A DNA stretch of 64,000 bases from Erythrobacter sp. Alg231-14 (GCF_900149685.1 NZ_LT702999.1:1798001-1862000), one strand, 5' to 3'. Positions 1 to 9,642 are shown, numbered from the stretch's first letter. Numbers and translations: made by a program. Notes: generated by a model not told the origin, from the sequence alone.

Positions 1-741
1 GCCAATCTCCCGCACCAAATTGTAATGCAGCGGAAAAGTTATGACCGATCCAATCAGCGCAAGATAAACGATCCCCGCCCAGTAATCGGTGCTTGCCGGG
101 AATGGAGGCGGCCCCGCCGTTAGCAAGGCAAAGCCCAGATCAAATACGGTGCCATACAGCATCGCCCAAGCGAGCAAGCTGACCATTGGCACGCCGCGTC
201 CGGTTGGGTTTGCTTGAATAACGTTCGCAATCGACGCGGCGAGGATACCGACAAAGGCAAGTCCTATGCCCAACGCGACGTTCCCGCCGATCACGCCAGC
301 ATCGGGATTGTCACTCCATTCGTGCACCAACAAGAACATGACGCCCGCAATCGCGACCGCGCTGCCCAACATGAAACCGCTTTGCACCCGTTCGCCCAAA
401 AACAACCTGCCAAACAGAGCGTTGGGCACCATCAATAGCCCAAACATCATCGCAACAATGCCCGATGTGACATACAATTCCGCGTGATAGACGAACAGGA
501 AATTACCGCTGAATTGAAAGACACCCACCAACGCGGCGAGCTTGTGCTCTGGACGGGTGAGCAGCAATCGACGTTTCATCAAAAACGCGACAAGAAACAA
601 CGCCGGGGTCGCCAGCGCAAAACGGTAAAAAACCGACCAAGCTGCAGGTACGCCGTCAATCTGTCCGGTGATGACGAACCATGTCGATCCCCAAATCGAT
701 CCGGTCAGGATAAACGGGATGATGACTTTCCAAGAAAGCAT
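1..741 (-). CDS. EamA/DMT-family transporter, 3' end cut by window
   Basis: I translated this by hand on the minus strand. It starts with ATG at 741 and stays open for 247 codons to the window edge, so the C-terminus is missing (family members are usually near 300 residues). It is strongly hydrophobic with several membrane segments, and begins MLSWKVIIPFILTGSIWGST, the usual first helix of EamA proteins. The first EamA repeat (about residues 5-140) is complete and the second is partial. The family exports metabolites or amino-acid-like compounds across the inner membrane, and the substrate here is unknown. It lies 17 bases downstream of the aldolase-like gene on the same strand, so the two are probably cotranscribed. 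Confidence 0.8.
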   Translation of the reverse strand, partial: MLSWKVIIPFILTGSIWGSTWFVITGQIDGVPAAWSVFYRFALATPALFLVAFLMKRRLLLTRPEHKLAALVGVFQFSGNFLFVYHAELYVTSGIVAMMFGLLMVPNALFGRLFLGERVQSGFMLGSAVAIAGVMFLLVHEWSDNPDAGVIGGNVALGIGLAFVGILAASIANVIQANPTGRGVPMVSLLAWAMLYGTVFDLGFALLTAGPPPFPASTDYWAGIVYLALIGSVITFPLHYNLVREIG

Positions 742-758
742 CGGAGTTTGGGCCCCGC

Positions 759-1766
759 TCACAAGCTGGCGATCGCTTTACCGAGCGCCGCGGCGTCTTC
801 TGCGCGGGTATCCCACGCGGTCACAAATCGCGCAGCGTCATCGCCCCAATCGTAGAACGCGAAATCCTGCGAGCGTAACGCATCGCGTTCGGCGCCCGAA
901 AGCCGCACGAACAATTCATTGGCTTCAACAGCATGCATCAAACGATCGCCGCAACCGGCGGCAATCTCTTGAGCAGCGGCGTTGGCGTGCCGTGCATTGG
1001 AAAGCCACAGATCACCGTTAAGCATCGCCAAAATTTGCGCGGCGAGATACCGGCCTTTGCATTGCAGGTGCCCAGCCCGTTTCCGGCGGTATTTTACTTC
1101 TGCGGCGCGATCGGGATCGAACAGGATGACTGCCTCTGCGCTCATCGCTCCGTTCTTGATGCAGCCAAACGCTAGGCTATCGACATCACCCGCGGCGACG
1201 GCGGCGGAACCGCCCAAAAACGCAGCCGCATTGGCGAAACGCGCGCCATCCATATGCATGCCCAATCCGCGCGTCTTGGCAAAGTCACACAGAGCAGTGA
1301 GCTCTTGTGGGGTGTAGCTGCGCCCATATTCACTTGCCTGCGTGATGGATATTGCGTGGGCTTGAACCTGGTGCACATCATCACGGATCGGATCAATCAC
1401 CGCCGCAATGCCCGCCGGTGTCAGTTTGGCACCATCACCCGACGCATGGATCAATTTGGCACCGTGGAGATAGAAACCGGGCGCACCGCCTTCATCCACT
1501 TCGATGTGAGCCTCTTCGTGGCAAACTACTCCGCCATGCGGTTGGCACAGCGTGCCCAAGGCAAGGCAATTGGCCGATGTACCAGTCGCCACCCATAAGG
1601 CGGCGCACTCGCGCCCAAACAAATCGGTGAAACGAGCATCTAACTGCGCCGATAATGCATCCCCATCGTAGGGATTATCGGCGCTGTCGGCTGTGCGCAT
1701 CGCCTCCCACACATTGGGGTGGACGGGCGCGGCGTTATCCGAAAGGAAGGGCTTTAGCTTAGTCAT
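759..1766 (-). CDS. Low-specificity L-threonine aldolase-like PLP enzyme
   Basis: A 335-residue fold-type I PLP enzyme of the beta-eliminating lyase/threonine aldolase family, which cleaves L-threonine or L-allo-threonine to glycine and acetaldehyde. The likely PLP lysine is K204 in FGCIKNGAMSAEA. D173 in HMDGAR would contact the pyridine nitrogen, and H83 lies in CHEEAHIEVDEGG. The length matches the family. I take ATG at 1766 as the start, because the in-frame codon just upstream is only TTG. The EamA gene follows closely. The reaction is assigned from family resemblance, and a related beta-hydroxy amino acid substrate is equally possible. Confidence 0.85.
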   Translation of the reverse strand: MTKLKPFLSDNAAPVHPNVWEAMRTADSADNPYDGDALSAQLDARFTDLFGRECAALWVATGTSANCLALGTLCQPHGGVVCHEEAHIEVDEGGAPGFYLHGAKLIHASGDGAKLTPAGIAAVIDPIRDDVHQVQAHAISITQASEYGRSYTPQELTALCDFAKTRGLGMHMDGARFANAAAFLGGSAAVAAGDVDSLAFGCIKNGAMSAEAVILFDPDRAAEVKYRRKRAGHLQCKGRYLAAQILAMLNGDLWLSNARHANAAAQEIAAGCGDRLMHAVEANELFVRLSGAERDALRSQDFAFYDWGDDAARFVTAWDTRAEDAAALGKAIASL

Positions 1767-1817
1767 CAACCATCGCCTCTACTCGCGATACCGCCAAGCG
1801 CAAGACGGAACAAACCT

Positions 1818-2123
1818 ATGACGGATCAAAATCAAGGCGTCTCGATCACTCATGTGAGCGAGGGCGCAGGCGGCAAATACATCGCCGAAGTCCCCGGCGA
1901 GAAAGCGGTTGGCACGTTGGAATGGGAACCCAGTGGGCACAATGTCCGCGTCGCAACCCACACAATTGTACCGCCCGAAATTGGCGGGCGCGGGATTGCC
2001 GCGTTGTTGGTGGAGCGATTGGTCGAGGACGCCATTGAGCACAGTTTCACAATCGATCCGCAATGTTGGTACGTCGCGAAGAAATTGGATGCGAACCCAG
2101 ATTGGTCGCATCTGCGGGCCTAA
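1818..2123 (+). CDS. Small GNAT-like N-acetyltransferase (YjdJ/COG2388 type)
   Basis: A 101-residue protein whose core IVPPEIGGRGIAALLVERLV matches the acetyl-CoA binding loop and following helix of the minimal GNAT-like family. Such proteins are around 90-110 residues and have only the second half of the GNAT fold. The product and acceptor are unknown. It is a single gene lying between the aldolase-like gene and the PH-domain pair, both on the opposite strand. Confidence 0.7.
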   Translation: MTDQNQGVSITHVSEGAGGKYIAEVPGEKAVGTLEWEPSGHNVRVATHTIVPPEIGGRGIAALLVERLVEDAIEHSFTIDPQCWYVAKKLDANPDWSHLRA

Positions 2124-2129
2124 CAAAGT

Positions 2130-3686
2130 CTAAGCTTTTTCTAGCTGGGAAAAGTCTGTTTGCGCGATGGTTTCCAACACTTCGCGGCGCACTTCGCGGG
2201 CGCGTTCGACCGGAACACCGGGCACCGAAAATTCGCCTCCCGCCTGACCCAGATGCAGCGTCGCATACCCACGCAATCGCGCGATTGGCCCTTGCGAAAT
2301 TTCAACCGAATGAAGTTTTAGCCGCGTGGCAATCTGACTGCGCGGGGACAAAACACCTTTTGTCGCCATGATCTGATCGGCGTCCAATGCGTGGCGCTGA
2401 AACCGCCAAGCCATCGCATTCGCGATGGCAGCAATGCCCGCCATTACAAGGGGAATTCCCGTCGCCAGCGCGGTCCAGTCGGGCGAAAATATAGACGTTG
2501 TCACAAATGCGATTGCGGCAGCGATCAAAAAGAACGCCGCATCCCAAAACGCGCTATCGACCATGTAACGCCCACTTGCGCGCCGCCAATCGGCGTCTGG
2601 GCCGGGTAAACGAAATCCTGCCGCCTCCACAATAGGTGCGATCTCGTGCATTTTTGCAAATGGTGCGACCACGTGGCTTGATGCGCCGCTATCTTGGGCA
2701 AGACTGACGAAGCTCAGCCCGTGCCAGCCGAAACGATAGCGCAAGAACCGAGTCCCGATCTTAACACCCTGAACCCGATGAACGGGCATCACAACGTCGG
2801 TGCGGGTGAACAGGCCGCGACGCCGCCTAAAACCGCGCGCTGTGCGTTCCAACAAAAAGCCCCATTCTCGGGTGAAGACGCGTAACATCCCGGTCATCGA
2901 TCCCACCACAAAAACCGCAATCAACGAAGCGATCGCGCCCAACACCTGAAGCCCCGTGCTTGCTTGGCGCAATTGCCCGCCTTGATCCTCAACCCAGCCC
3001 AGCCAAAGATCCGCGTTCCAAAATTCAAATTCGAACAAGCTGCTCGCATATTGTGCCAAACCGGCCAACACCGCGAAAACAGCCAGTGAGAATTCGAAGA
3101 GGCCAAAGGTGAACAACCGCCCCGGCCCCATCGCGAACAATGGTTCGCCTTGCTCTTCTGCGATGGTTTCGGTCGCTTCTCCGCTTGCATCAACGACGGC
3201 GGATTCGGCGCCATCGCGGCGTTCACGGACCAATTGGCGCAATTCTTCGCCATCGGCCTCGCGCAGATATGTCAGGCTTAGGTCATCTCCCCCGCCCGCG
3301 CCGGTTTCAAACTTGACCGACACCAGACCGAACAAGCGAGGGAGCAATTTTTGCTCAAGGCTGACATCTTGAATCCGTTCAAACGGGACCGATCGCGCAG
3401 ACCGGCTAAGAACGCCGCTTTCCACGCGAATATCTGTCGCGCCGATTGTGTATGTCAGCCGTTTCCATCGGATATAAGAGAAGAACGCCGAAACAACGGC
3501 GATCGCCACACCAACGCCCAGCCCGATTAATAGGGCCAATCCGCTGGAGCGCGCGCTGAAACCGGCGAAGACCGCAGGGAAAATCGCATTTTGAAGGCCG
3601 CTTAACGTGCCCACAAGCACGCTCAATGGCGCGGTGTTGCGCGGTTCGACGTTTGGTGTTTCCGGTGCGCTATCGTTCACGTTCAC
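2130..3686 (-). CDS. Membrane PH-domain protein, YdbT-like
   Basis: A 518-residue integral membrane protein with repeated bacterial PH (bPH_2/DUF304) domains separated by paired membrane helices. Hydrophobic pairs are visible near residues 35-72, 190-270 and 383-428. A bPH_2 start is seen at IGATDIRVESGVLSRSARSV (about 82-101), with further copies near 290-360 and 440-510. GTG at 3686 overlaps the stop codon of the upstream gene by 4 bases, so the two are translationally coupled. This YdbS-YdbT arrangement is common in bacteria. The function is unsettled; envelope stress or peptide resistance roles have been proposed for relatives. Confidence 0.8.
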   Translation of the reverse strand: MNVNDSAPETPNVEPRNTAPLSVLVGTLSGLQNAIFPAVFAGFSARSSGLALLIGLGVGVAIAVVSAFFSYIRWKRLTYTIGATDIRVESGVLSRSARSVPFERIQDVSLEQKLLPRLFGLVSVKFETGAGGGDDLSLTYLREADGEELRQLVRERRDGAESAVVDASGEATETIAEEQGEPLFAMGPGRLFTFGLFEFSLAVFAVLAGLAQYASSLFEFEFWNADLWLGWVEDQGGQLRQASTGLQVLGAIASLIAVFVVGSMTGMLRVFTREWGFLLERTARGFRRRRGLFTRTDVVMPVHRVQGVKIGTRFLRYRFGWHGLSFVSLAQDSGASSHVVAPFAKMHEIAPIVEAAGFRLPGPDADWRRASGRYMVDSAFWDAAFFLIAAAIAFVTTSIFSPDWTALATGIPLVMAGIAAIANAMAWRFQRHALDADQIMATKGVLSPRSQIATRLKLHSVEISQGPIARLRGYATLHLGQAGGEFSVPGVPVERAREVRREVLETIAQTDFSQLEKA

Positions 3687-4444
3687 AACGTTTCGCGTTT
3701 AATGTGCGCGCGGATTTCCTCGCGCATTTCAATCGCCAATTCATGCCCCAATCCGGGCAAGCGAACCGATGCGTTGTGACTACCGGCTGTGTGCAGGGTC
3801 ATGGTTGCGATACCCATGGCCCGTTCAATCGGACCTTGGTCAACATCGATGTGTTGGACGCGGCCAAATGGCACCACCGTGTCGGAATGCCACATAATCC
3901 CGCGAACCACACGCAGCCGGTCGCGGCTGATTTGATAGCCGCGCGCATTGTATCGCGCGGCCGGGATGCGAATGATGAGGAACAACGCAAAAAGAACCGC
4001 CGGCCCCGTGATGAAGCCATACGGGATACCAAATTCGCCGCTGACCAATTCGTCGGCGATTATCGCGACGATCATTAGGATCACCGCCCCAATCACAGCG
4101 CCAAACCGCATCAACAATTTGTAATTGGGATGCAGGTTGGTCAACTCACCTTCATCATCGACCTCACCCAATATCGATTTGCGGACCGCGGGAGGATCAG
4201 ATGCGTCGGTCGGTTCGGGCCGTGGTGCGTATTTGGAATCGCGGGGATACGGCGTAGAAGCCTTTGCCTTTGCCGATGCCGATGCCGCCGGGGCGGAGGG
4301 TTTAGTGGGTGTGCTATTCGGCGTTGATTGCGCATTCACCGTTGGCTCTTCCCACGGTTTTGCGCCGGCCTTATGGCCAAACAATTGGCGGGCGCTGTTG
4401 GGCTGCCCTGTTTTGGGTGGATCATTTTCGCCGTCGCTGCTCAT
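3683..4444 (-). CDS. Membrane PH-domain protein, YdbS-like
   Basis: A 253-residue partner of the downstream YdbT-like protein. The first 85 or so residues are a low-complexity Ala/Ser/Pro/Lys-rich cytosolic tail. Two adjacent membrane segments follow, then one bPH_2 domain beginning at YQISRDRLRVVRGIMWHSDT. I use ATG at 4444, preceded by GAGGG, rather than the longer frame to 4534, whose extra 30 residues look non-coding. It is first in a two-gene operon. Confidence 0.78.
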   Translation of the reverse strand: MSSDGENDPPKTGQPNSARQLFGHKAGAKPWEEPTVNAQSTPNSTPTKPSAPAASASAKAKASTPYPRDSKYAPRPEPTDASDPPAVRKSILGEVDDEGELTNLHPNYKLLMRFGAVIGAVILMIVAIIADELVSGEFGIPYGFITGPAVLFALFLIIRIPAARYNARGYQISRDRLRVVRGIMWHSDTVVPFGRVQHIDVDQGPIERAMGIATMTLHTAGSHNASVRLPGLGHELAIEMREEIRAHIKRETL

Positions 4445-4482
4445 ACCCTCTAAGATGCTAAGAGCGGGCGATCCGCGCAAGG

Positions 4483-4495
4483 GCAAAGTGCGGGA
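4483..4495 (+). promoter_or_regulatory. Candidate operator GCAAAGTGCGGGA
   Basis: One of several intergenic elements sharing the core AAAGTG(C/T)(G/C)(A/G)G (see the sites at 42508 and 44036). It lies about 120 bases before the GST start, in the only non-coding gap at the left end of the cluster. It was matched by eye only. Confidence 0.3.
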
Positions 4496-4614
4496 TGAGA
4501 ACGAATATTCGACCGATGGACGACCCCATCCCATCTGCGCCTATCGCATTTATCAGGGCCCGATAGCGGCCTGGATGCATAAAAGATAAAACAGCCCATC
4601 CATTCAGGAGATAG

Positions 4615-5265
4615 ATGATGACCAAACTGCATTCCAGCTTAGGCCCCAATCCGCGCCTTGTGCGGATGTTCCTTACCGAAAAAGGAATGGAAGAAGGAAG
4701 CGATTTTGAACGGGTCCATTACGACATCATCACCGGCGAAAATCGCCAAAGCGCCGAATACACCGCCAAAAACCCGCTTGGCACAATTCCAACATTAGAA
4801 TTGGATGATGGCACCTGTTTGACGGAAAGTTGGCCAATATGTGAATTTATCGAAGAGAGTCATCCAACACCAAACTTGTTCGGAGAAAACGCCCGTGAAC
4901 GCGCGGAAGTGCGCAAATGGGCACGGCTCTTCGATCAAGAGATTGTAGTCCCAATGACAATGGGTTTTCGCGCAGGCGGTGGACGGCCAATGTTCGAACC
5001 CCGGATGAGCGTCGTTAGCGTCGAAGCGGGCGCAGAATTGTCGGCCATGTCCGACGAAAAATGGCGGTTCTTCGACAGCGTCTTGGGCGACAGCAATCAC
5101 TTGGCCCTTGGCCGTTTCACCTTCGCCGATTTGCTTATGTTCTGCTTTGCCAATTTTGGGTTCACTGTGGGATGGAAACTGCCTGAGGGAACGGACAACC
5201 TTGCCCGTTTCGTTGAAACTCACAATGCCCGCCCAAGCGCAGCGGTCTGGCAACAGGCAGAGTAA
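4615..5265 (+). CDS. Glutathione S-transferase family protein
   Basis: 216 residues with the GST layout: an N-terminal thioredoxin-like domain (about 3-80) containing NPLGTIPTLELDDG and ESWPICEFIEE, then an all-helical domain with the FTFADLLMF capping region. GSTs conjugate glutathione to electrophiles or isomerise and dehalogenate substrates. Beside oxygenases it may remove epoxides or act as an isomerase. AGGAG at 4606-4610 precedes two adjacent ATGs, and either could be the start. It overlaps the next SDR by one base (TAATG), so the two are cotranscribed. It is the first gene of the supercluster. Confidence 0.85.
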   Translation: MMTKLHSSLGPNPRLVRMFLTEKGMEEGSDFERVHYDIITGENRQSAEYTAKNPLGTIPTLELDDGTCLTESWPICEFIEESHPTPNLFGENARERAEVRKWARLFDQEIVVPMTMGFRAGGGRPMFEPRMSVVSVEAGAELSAMSDEKWRFFDSVLGDSNHLALGRFTFADLLMFCFANFGFTVGWKLPEGTDNLARFVETHNARPSAAVWQQAE

Positions 5266-6044
5266 TGCCGGATCTTAAAGGAAAGGTCGCCATCGTCACC
5301 GGCTGCGCCAGCGGAATTGGCGCGGCCACCGTGCGTCGGTTGAGGGCCGATGGTGCCGAAGTCTTGGGGACGGATATCAACACCGAATGGGGTGAGCCCG
5401 TGTGCGAAGAGGCAGGCGCGGCCTTTGCCGTCCACGACGTCGCCGACTTTGCGGCATGGCCTGACATTGTCGCGCAGGCAGTGGACCGTTGGGGCCGGCT
5501 GGATATTCTGGTCAACAATGCAGGCACGGTTTCATCGATGTCGATCGAAGATGTCACCGATGAAATGTGGGATCGGATTTACAACATCAACATCAAAGGA
5601 ACGATGGCCGGTTGCCGGGCGGCCATCGCGGCGATGAAGGAAAATCCCTTTATCGGCCAAGATGGATCGTCGGGGTCCATCATCAACATTAGTTCAACGT
5701 CTGCGATCGGCGCATTGCCCAGCGACGTGGCCTATTGTTCTAGCAAAGGGGCCGTGCGGGTGCTTTCCAAATCGGTCGCAACACATTGCGCGAAACAGGG
5801 GTACAACATCCGGTGCAACACCGTCATCCCCGGTGCAACCGACACAAACATTCTGGCTCAGGCTGAGAATGTTGCGCCCGGATTGAAAGAAGCCGTGGCG
5901 GCGACATCGCCGATGAACCGCTTGGCGGACCCTTCTGAAACGGCGTCAGCTATTGCTTTTCTCGCATCGGATGAATGCGCGTATATGACCGGATCGGAAT
6001 TGTTGGTGGATGGCGCGATGATGTCGATCCACCCCGGCTTTTAG
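5265..6044 (+). CDS. SDR-family NAD(P)-dependent oxidoreductase
   Basis: A classical short-chain dehydrogenase of 259 residues. The cofactor motif is TGCASGIG (12-19), the structural motif is NNAG (84-87), and the catalytic pair is Y157 and K161 in YCSSK, with a serine near 143. Asp37 at the end of the second strand favours NAD over NADP. It probably interconverts an alcohol and ketone in the pathway. It is coupled to the GST gene, and its 3' end overlaps the convergent MFS gene by 4 bases. Confidence 0.9.
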   Translation: MPDLKGKVAIVTGCASGIGAATVRRLRADGAEVLGTDINTEWGEPVCEEAGAAFAVHDVADFAAWPDIVAQAVDRWGRLDILVNNAGTVSSMSIEDVTDEMWDRIYNINIKGTMAGCRAAIAAMKENPFIGQDGSSGSIINISSTSAIGALPSDVAYCSSKGAVRVLSKSVATHCAKQGYNIRCNTVIPGATDTNILAQAENVAPGLKEAVAATSPMNRLADPSETASAIAFLASDECAYMTGSELLVDGAMMSIHPGF

Positions 6045-7387
6045 TCGGCAGCCATCCGATCAAGATGGCCAGAGCCGCGCATTTGCGCCGCGGTCCAAGC
6101 GAACACAGCCATCGCCGCGACGCCAGAAGCAAGACACACCGCGAACACCGCAATAGTGAGAGATTGTGTCTGTTGAGTGGGGGCAAGCCAATCGCTGATC
6201 CAACCGATGACATACAGGCCCAATGCCTGCCCAACGAGATTGTTGAAGAAGAGCGCCATCGCCACCGCAAACCCACGCTGGCCCGGTTCAACAGCAGCCT
6301 GAATCCCCGATAGGATTGGCGCCTGGCTGGCCACATAGATGCCGTAAGCGAGCGCGAAAAAGCCGAGAAACGGCCAGAACGCTCCTGAAGACAGGCTAAC
6401 AGCCAAGGGCGCGACACAGCCTAAGCTTACGATGCCCGGCAGCCATGCGCGCCACCGTTCGTCACGACGAGTCAACCAACCGGCCACATAACCACCCAAA
6501 ATCGGGCCCGGTATACCGCCCAACAAAAACGCAAGCCCAAGGTAAATGCCCACATCGCCGCTGGAAATGTCAAAGCTGCGCATCATGACGGCAGCCATCC
6601 ACACAGCGAGGGCGTATCCGATCATGATTTGCACCGCCCAGCCCACTGCGAAGCCCATAAAGACGCGGTTATCAACCAATGTCTTTATGCCTTCGCGCAA
6701 AGGAGGTTGTTCAATCTTGGCCTCTTTGGGAGCGTATTGGCCTCTGCGCGGTTCTCGCATGGTGAAATACACGATCGCGCCGATCGCGATGCCCGGCAAA
6801 CCCATCAAAACGAACGCCCAACGCCAACCGAAAAGCTCGTTCAATTGTCCGCCAACCAACAATCCACTGGCCGTGCCGACCGTGGCGCCAAGGGTGAGGA
6901 AACCCATCGCCTTGGCCAATTCATCACGCCGGAAATAGTCGGATACGAGGCTCTGCGACGCAGGCCCAGAACACCCTTCGCCCACGCCTACGCCGGTACG
7001 CGCGAGAAACAACGTCCAAAAGCCGGTTGCCAATCCACACAAAGCGGTCATTCCACTCCAAAACGTGATGGCGGCGGACACGATGTTTTTGCGCACGGAC
7101 CGATCGGCCAAACGCGCAGCGGGAAAGCCAACGATCACATAGGTGGCGGCAAAGGCCAGCCCCCCAATCAATCCGATCTGAGCGTCAGAAAAGTCGAATT
7201 CCGCCTTTATGTCTTCCAACAGAATGGCAAAAACCAGCCGGTCCGCGATGGAAAACATGCTGACCAATGTAAGAAGACCAAGCACGTACCAACGATACAC
7301 GCCTTCACCCTTTTCGGGCGGCGACTGGCCGGTGGTGACCGGCTCTGGGCTCGATGGCTCAGTGGTGCGGTCTGGCGTCGAGGCCAT
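6041..7387 (-). CDS. MFS transporter, spinster-like
   Basis: 448 residues with about twelve membrane helices. The conserved loop between helices 2 and 3 is AARLADRSVRKN (family form GxLaDRxgRR), and helix 4-5 carries RTGVGVGEGCSGPASQSLVSD, typical of spinster-type MFS carriers common in sphingomonad catabolic clusters. The role would be inner-membrane uptake or efflux of the pathway substrate or an intermediate. Its start lies 29 bases inside the end of the upstream SDR, with GGTGG before the ATG, so the two are translated as a unit. Confidence 0.88.
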   Translation of the reverse strand: MASTPDRTTEPSSPEPVTTGQSPPEKGEGVYRWYVLGLLTLVSMFSIADRLVFAILLEDIKAEFDFSDAQIGLIGGLAFAATYVIVGFPAARLADRSVRKNIVSAAITFWSGMTALCGLATGFWTLFLARTGVGVGEGCSGPASQSLVSDYFRRDELAKAMGFLTLGATVGTASGLLVGGQLNELFGWRWAFVLMGLPGIAIGAIVYFTMREPRRGQYAPKEAKIEQPPLREGIKTLVDNRVFMGFAVGWAVQIMIGYALAVWMAAVMMRSFDISSGDVGIYLGLAFLLGGIPGPILGGYVAGWLTRRDERWRAWLPGIVSLGCVAPLAVSLSSGAFWPFLGFFALAYGIYVASQAPILSGIQAAVEPGQRGFAVAMALFFNNLVGQALGLYVIGWISDWLAPTQQTQSLTIAVFAVCLASGVAAMAVFAWTAAQMRGSGHLDRMAAD

Positions 7388-8150
7388 TGTCCACCGGGAT
7401 CGTCAAACCATTAAGGAACCGCGCATCGTCACTCGCAAGGAAAAGCACGCATCCGGCAACATCATGCGCGTCGCCCAAACCGTCTTGCGGCAAGGGGCCG
7501 GGATCGATCTTCATCAATTCCTCACCCGCGCGGCCAGAAATATCGCGAACCATCGGGGTTTCAATCCCGCCGGGCGCCAAGGCGTTGCAGCGAATGCCGT
7601 ATCCTTCGTCCTGACAGTGCATTGCGATGCTGCGTGTCATGGATGAAATCGCCCCTTTCGCAGCGGTGTAGGCAGGAATCATAGGATACCCCATCAAAGC
7701 CGCAGTCGAAGCCATATTGACTATGCTGGATCCGCCCCCGCCATTTGTCTTGTGCCGATGTTTCATCAACGGCATCGCATATTTACAGCCTAAGAATGTG
7801 CCGCTGACGTGAATGTCTAAATGCAGCTTGAAATGGTCGAGCGAGCAATCTTCGATTGTTTCAAAGATCACATTGCCCGCGTTGTTGACCAGAATATCCA
7901 GTCCACCATGCCGTTCTTGAACGGCCTGCATCACGTCTTTCCATTGCTGTTCATCGGTGACATCCAACGCCATCGCGTCTCCGCCAATGCTGTCCGCCAC
8001 TTCGTGCGCCAATTCGACCTCGCGATCGGTGACGATGACCTTTGCGCCTTCACTGGCCAGCCGTTCACAATCCGCCTTACCCAGACCCATTGCCCCGCCT
8101 GTTACGAGAGCCACGCGGCCCTCGACCCGTCCTGTCCCAGTCGTATTCAT
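7359..8150 (-). CDS. SDR-family oxidoreductase
   Basis: 264 residues from the ATG at 8150. This start is chosen because GGGAGAGAGC sits directly before it, while the longer frame to 8180 has no ribosome site. The motifs are TGGAMGLG, NNAGN and YTAAK, with a serine in MASTAAL. Asp at the end of strand 2 (VIVTDRE) suggests NAD. It is cotranscribed with the MFS gene and divergent from the Rieske gene at 8312. The substrate is unknown. Confidence 0.9.
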   Translation of the reverse strand: MNTTGTGRVEGRVALVTGGAMGLGKADCERLASEGAKVIVTDREVELAHEVADSIGGDAMALDVTDEQQWKDVMQAVQERHGGLDILVNNAGNVIFETIEDCSLDHFKLHLDIHVSGTFLGCKYAMPLMKHRHKTNGGGGSSIVNMASTAALMGYPMIPAYTAAKGAISSMTRSIAMHCQDEGYGIRCNALAPGGIETPMVRDISGRAGEELMKIDPGPLPQDGLGDAHDVAGCVLFLASDDARFLNGLTIPVDNGLDARPHH

Positions 8151-8311
8151 GCTCTCTCCCAAAAGCGCTTGTTTGATCACGCAGACTAAGACCGACGGCG
8201 CGTCACGCCACTACTTAAACCGATGAGGGCATCATTTTGTGCTTCCCTCCCAACCAAAGTGTCAGGTGTCGGCTTTGCGTGATGGACTATTTATACAGGC
8301 GGGAGAGGTCG
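8151..8311. promoter_or_regulatory. Divergent promoter region, SDR/MFS and Rieske operons
   Basis: 161 non-coding bases between divergent genes that must carry both promoters. It contains a candidate operator CCAAAGTGTCAGG at 8254-8266, 46 bases before the Rieske ATG. It also has an AT-rich TATTTATAC at 8288-8296 that could be a -10 element. Neither ORF extending into the gap has a ribosome site. Confidence 0.45.
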
Positions 8312-9613
8312 ATGATTGGTCCGAGCGAAGTCGCACGATTGAAAGCCCTGATGGAATGGGAAGGGCAACGCTCTGGTCCGCCAAAAGGCTTTCCCAAACT
8401 GCCCGACATGCCCGCCGCCCGCTACACCAGCGCAGAGTATTACGCTCTCGAACAAGAACACATCTTCCGCAAAAGTTGGCTGTTCGCAGGGCATATTGAT
8501 GAAGTGCCAGAGCCGGGTTGCTATATGCGGTGGCACAATGCGGGTGACCCGATCATCATTGTCCATGGGATGGATGGAATAGTCCGCGCGTTCTACAACA
8601 CGTGTCGGCATCGCGGGGCGCCGGTTGTCACCGAAGATTTCGGCAAATCATCGCGTTTGATGTGCGGCTATCACAATTGGACATACAAAACCGACGGCAC
8701 ACTGATTGGGGTGCCCGAGCGGCAGGATTTCCCCCCTGATTTCGATATGTCTTGCCGCGGATTGATCCCGGTTCGGTGCGAATTGGTGGGCAATGTCATC
8801 TTCGTGAATTTTGATGATGACGCTATGCCGTTGACCGAATGGATGGGGCCGATACTTGATGAATGGGACGAATTTGCCCTCGACCGGGTGCGCCTCGCAT
8901 CGCGTCACTCCTTTGATCTGAATTGCAATTGGAAGGTTGCGATGGAGGCCAATATGGAGGTCTATCACGTCCCCTTTATCCATCCTGAGACGGTTGCGCC
9001 GCTGGTCGATTCAAAGCGCAATCTCAACACGATGTATCCCAATGGCCATGCCCGCATGCTCGCCCCGCCCCCGAGCGACACCGATCGCGAACATGTACGC
9101 GCCGTCGATAGCCCGCCGGGGTGGCAGCAAATCGAAAGCGTCGGCGAGTTGGGCCGAACCCACACGCAAAGCTACACGCTGTTTCCCAATTGGGTCTCTC
9201 CGCTCTCCAATTTCTTCGTTCCGCCATTGGTGTTTTGGCCGACATCTTTGACAACGACACGGTTAGAATTGGTGACGATGGCGCTCGATTGGGGCGATGA
9301 ACCGGCACCTGACCTTTGGACCGTTCCCGACCCATCCAAACCGAATGGCCGCGATATGAGCCCCATCATCCTTGAAGACACGCAATTCGGCGAAGCGATT
9401 CAAAAATCGATGCAAAGCGCCGCCTTCAAAAGCGTGCCGTTGTCGTATCAAGAGGCCCGGATCTATTCCTTTCACCAAAGCTGTGACCGCATGATTGGAA
9501 AAGGCAATGTCCCTGGTCCCCTAGCCGTCGAACAGGTGATCGGCGACGAATGGGTTTGGCCCAATGATCCGCGCGTTTCGCAAATGGAAATGGAAGCAAA
9601 TCGCGCCAACTGA
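8312..9613 (+). CDS. Rieske aromatic-ring-hydroxylating-type oxygenase, alpha subunit
   Basis: 433 residues. The Rieske [2Fe-2S] ligands are C98, H100, C118 and H121 (CRH...CGYH). The mononuclear iron site is H219 and H224 in MEVYHVPFIH. The residue that usually bridges Rieske and iron centres is Glu (E216) instead of the common Asp, as in the carnitine oxygenase CntA group. The start at 8312 has GGGAGAGG three bases upstream, and the frame running back to 8237 is not credible. The enzyme would be a mono- or dioxygenase needing a ferredoxin and reductase, and neither is nearby. The TonB receptor follows after a 255-base gap. Confidence 0.92.
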   Translation: MIGPSEVARLKALMEWEGQRSGPPKGFPKLPDMPAARYTSAEYYALEQEHIFRKSWLFAGHIDEVPEPGCYMRWHNAGDPIIIVHGMDGIVRAFYNTCRHRGAPVVTEDFGKSSRLMCGYHNWTYKTDGTLIGVPERQDFPPDFDMSCRGLIPVRCELVGNVIFVNFDDDAMPLTEWMGPILDEWDEFALDRVRLASRHSFDLNCNWKVAMEANMEVYHVPFIHPETVAPLVDSKRNLNTMYPNGHARMLAPPPSDTDREHVRAVDSPPGWQQIESVGELGRTHTQSYTLFPNWVSPLSNFFVPPLVFWPTSLTTTRLELVTMALDWGDEPAPDLWTVPDPSKPNGRDMSPIILEDTQFGEAIQKSMQSAAFKSVPLSYQEARIYSFHQSCDRMIGKGNVPGPLAVEQVIGDEWVWPNDPRVSQMEMEANRAN

Positions 9614-9642
9614 TCGCCCAAATTGAGTTTTATGGCCCTTCC

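Noticed and set aside
4445-4614. Search for an att-like direct repeat of the tRNA-Thr 3' end
   Set aside because: No recognisable copy of TGGTGCCACGAGAGAG was found at the left cluster edge.
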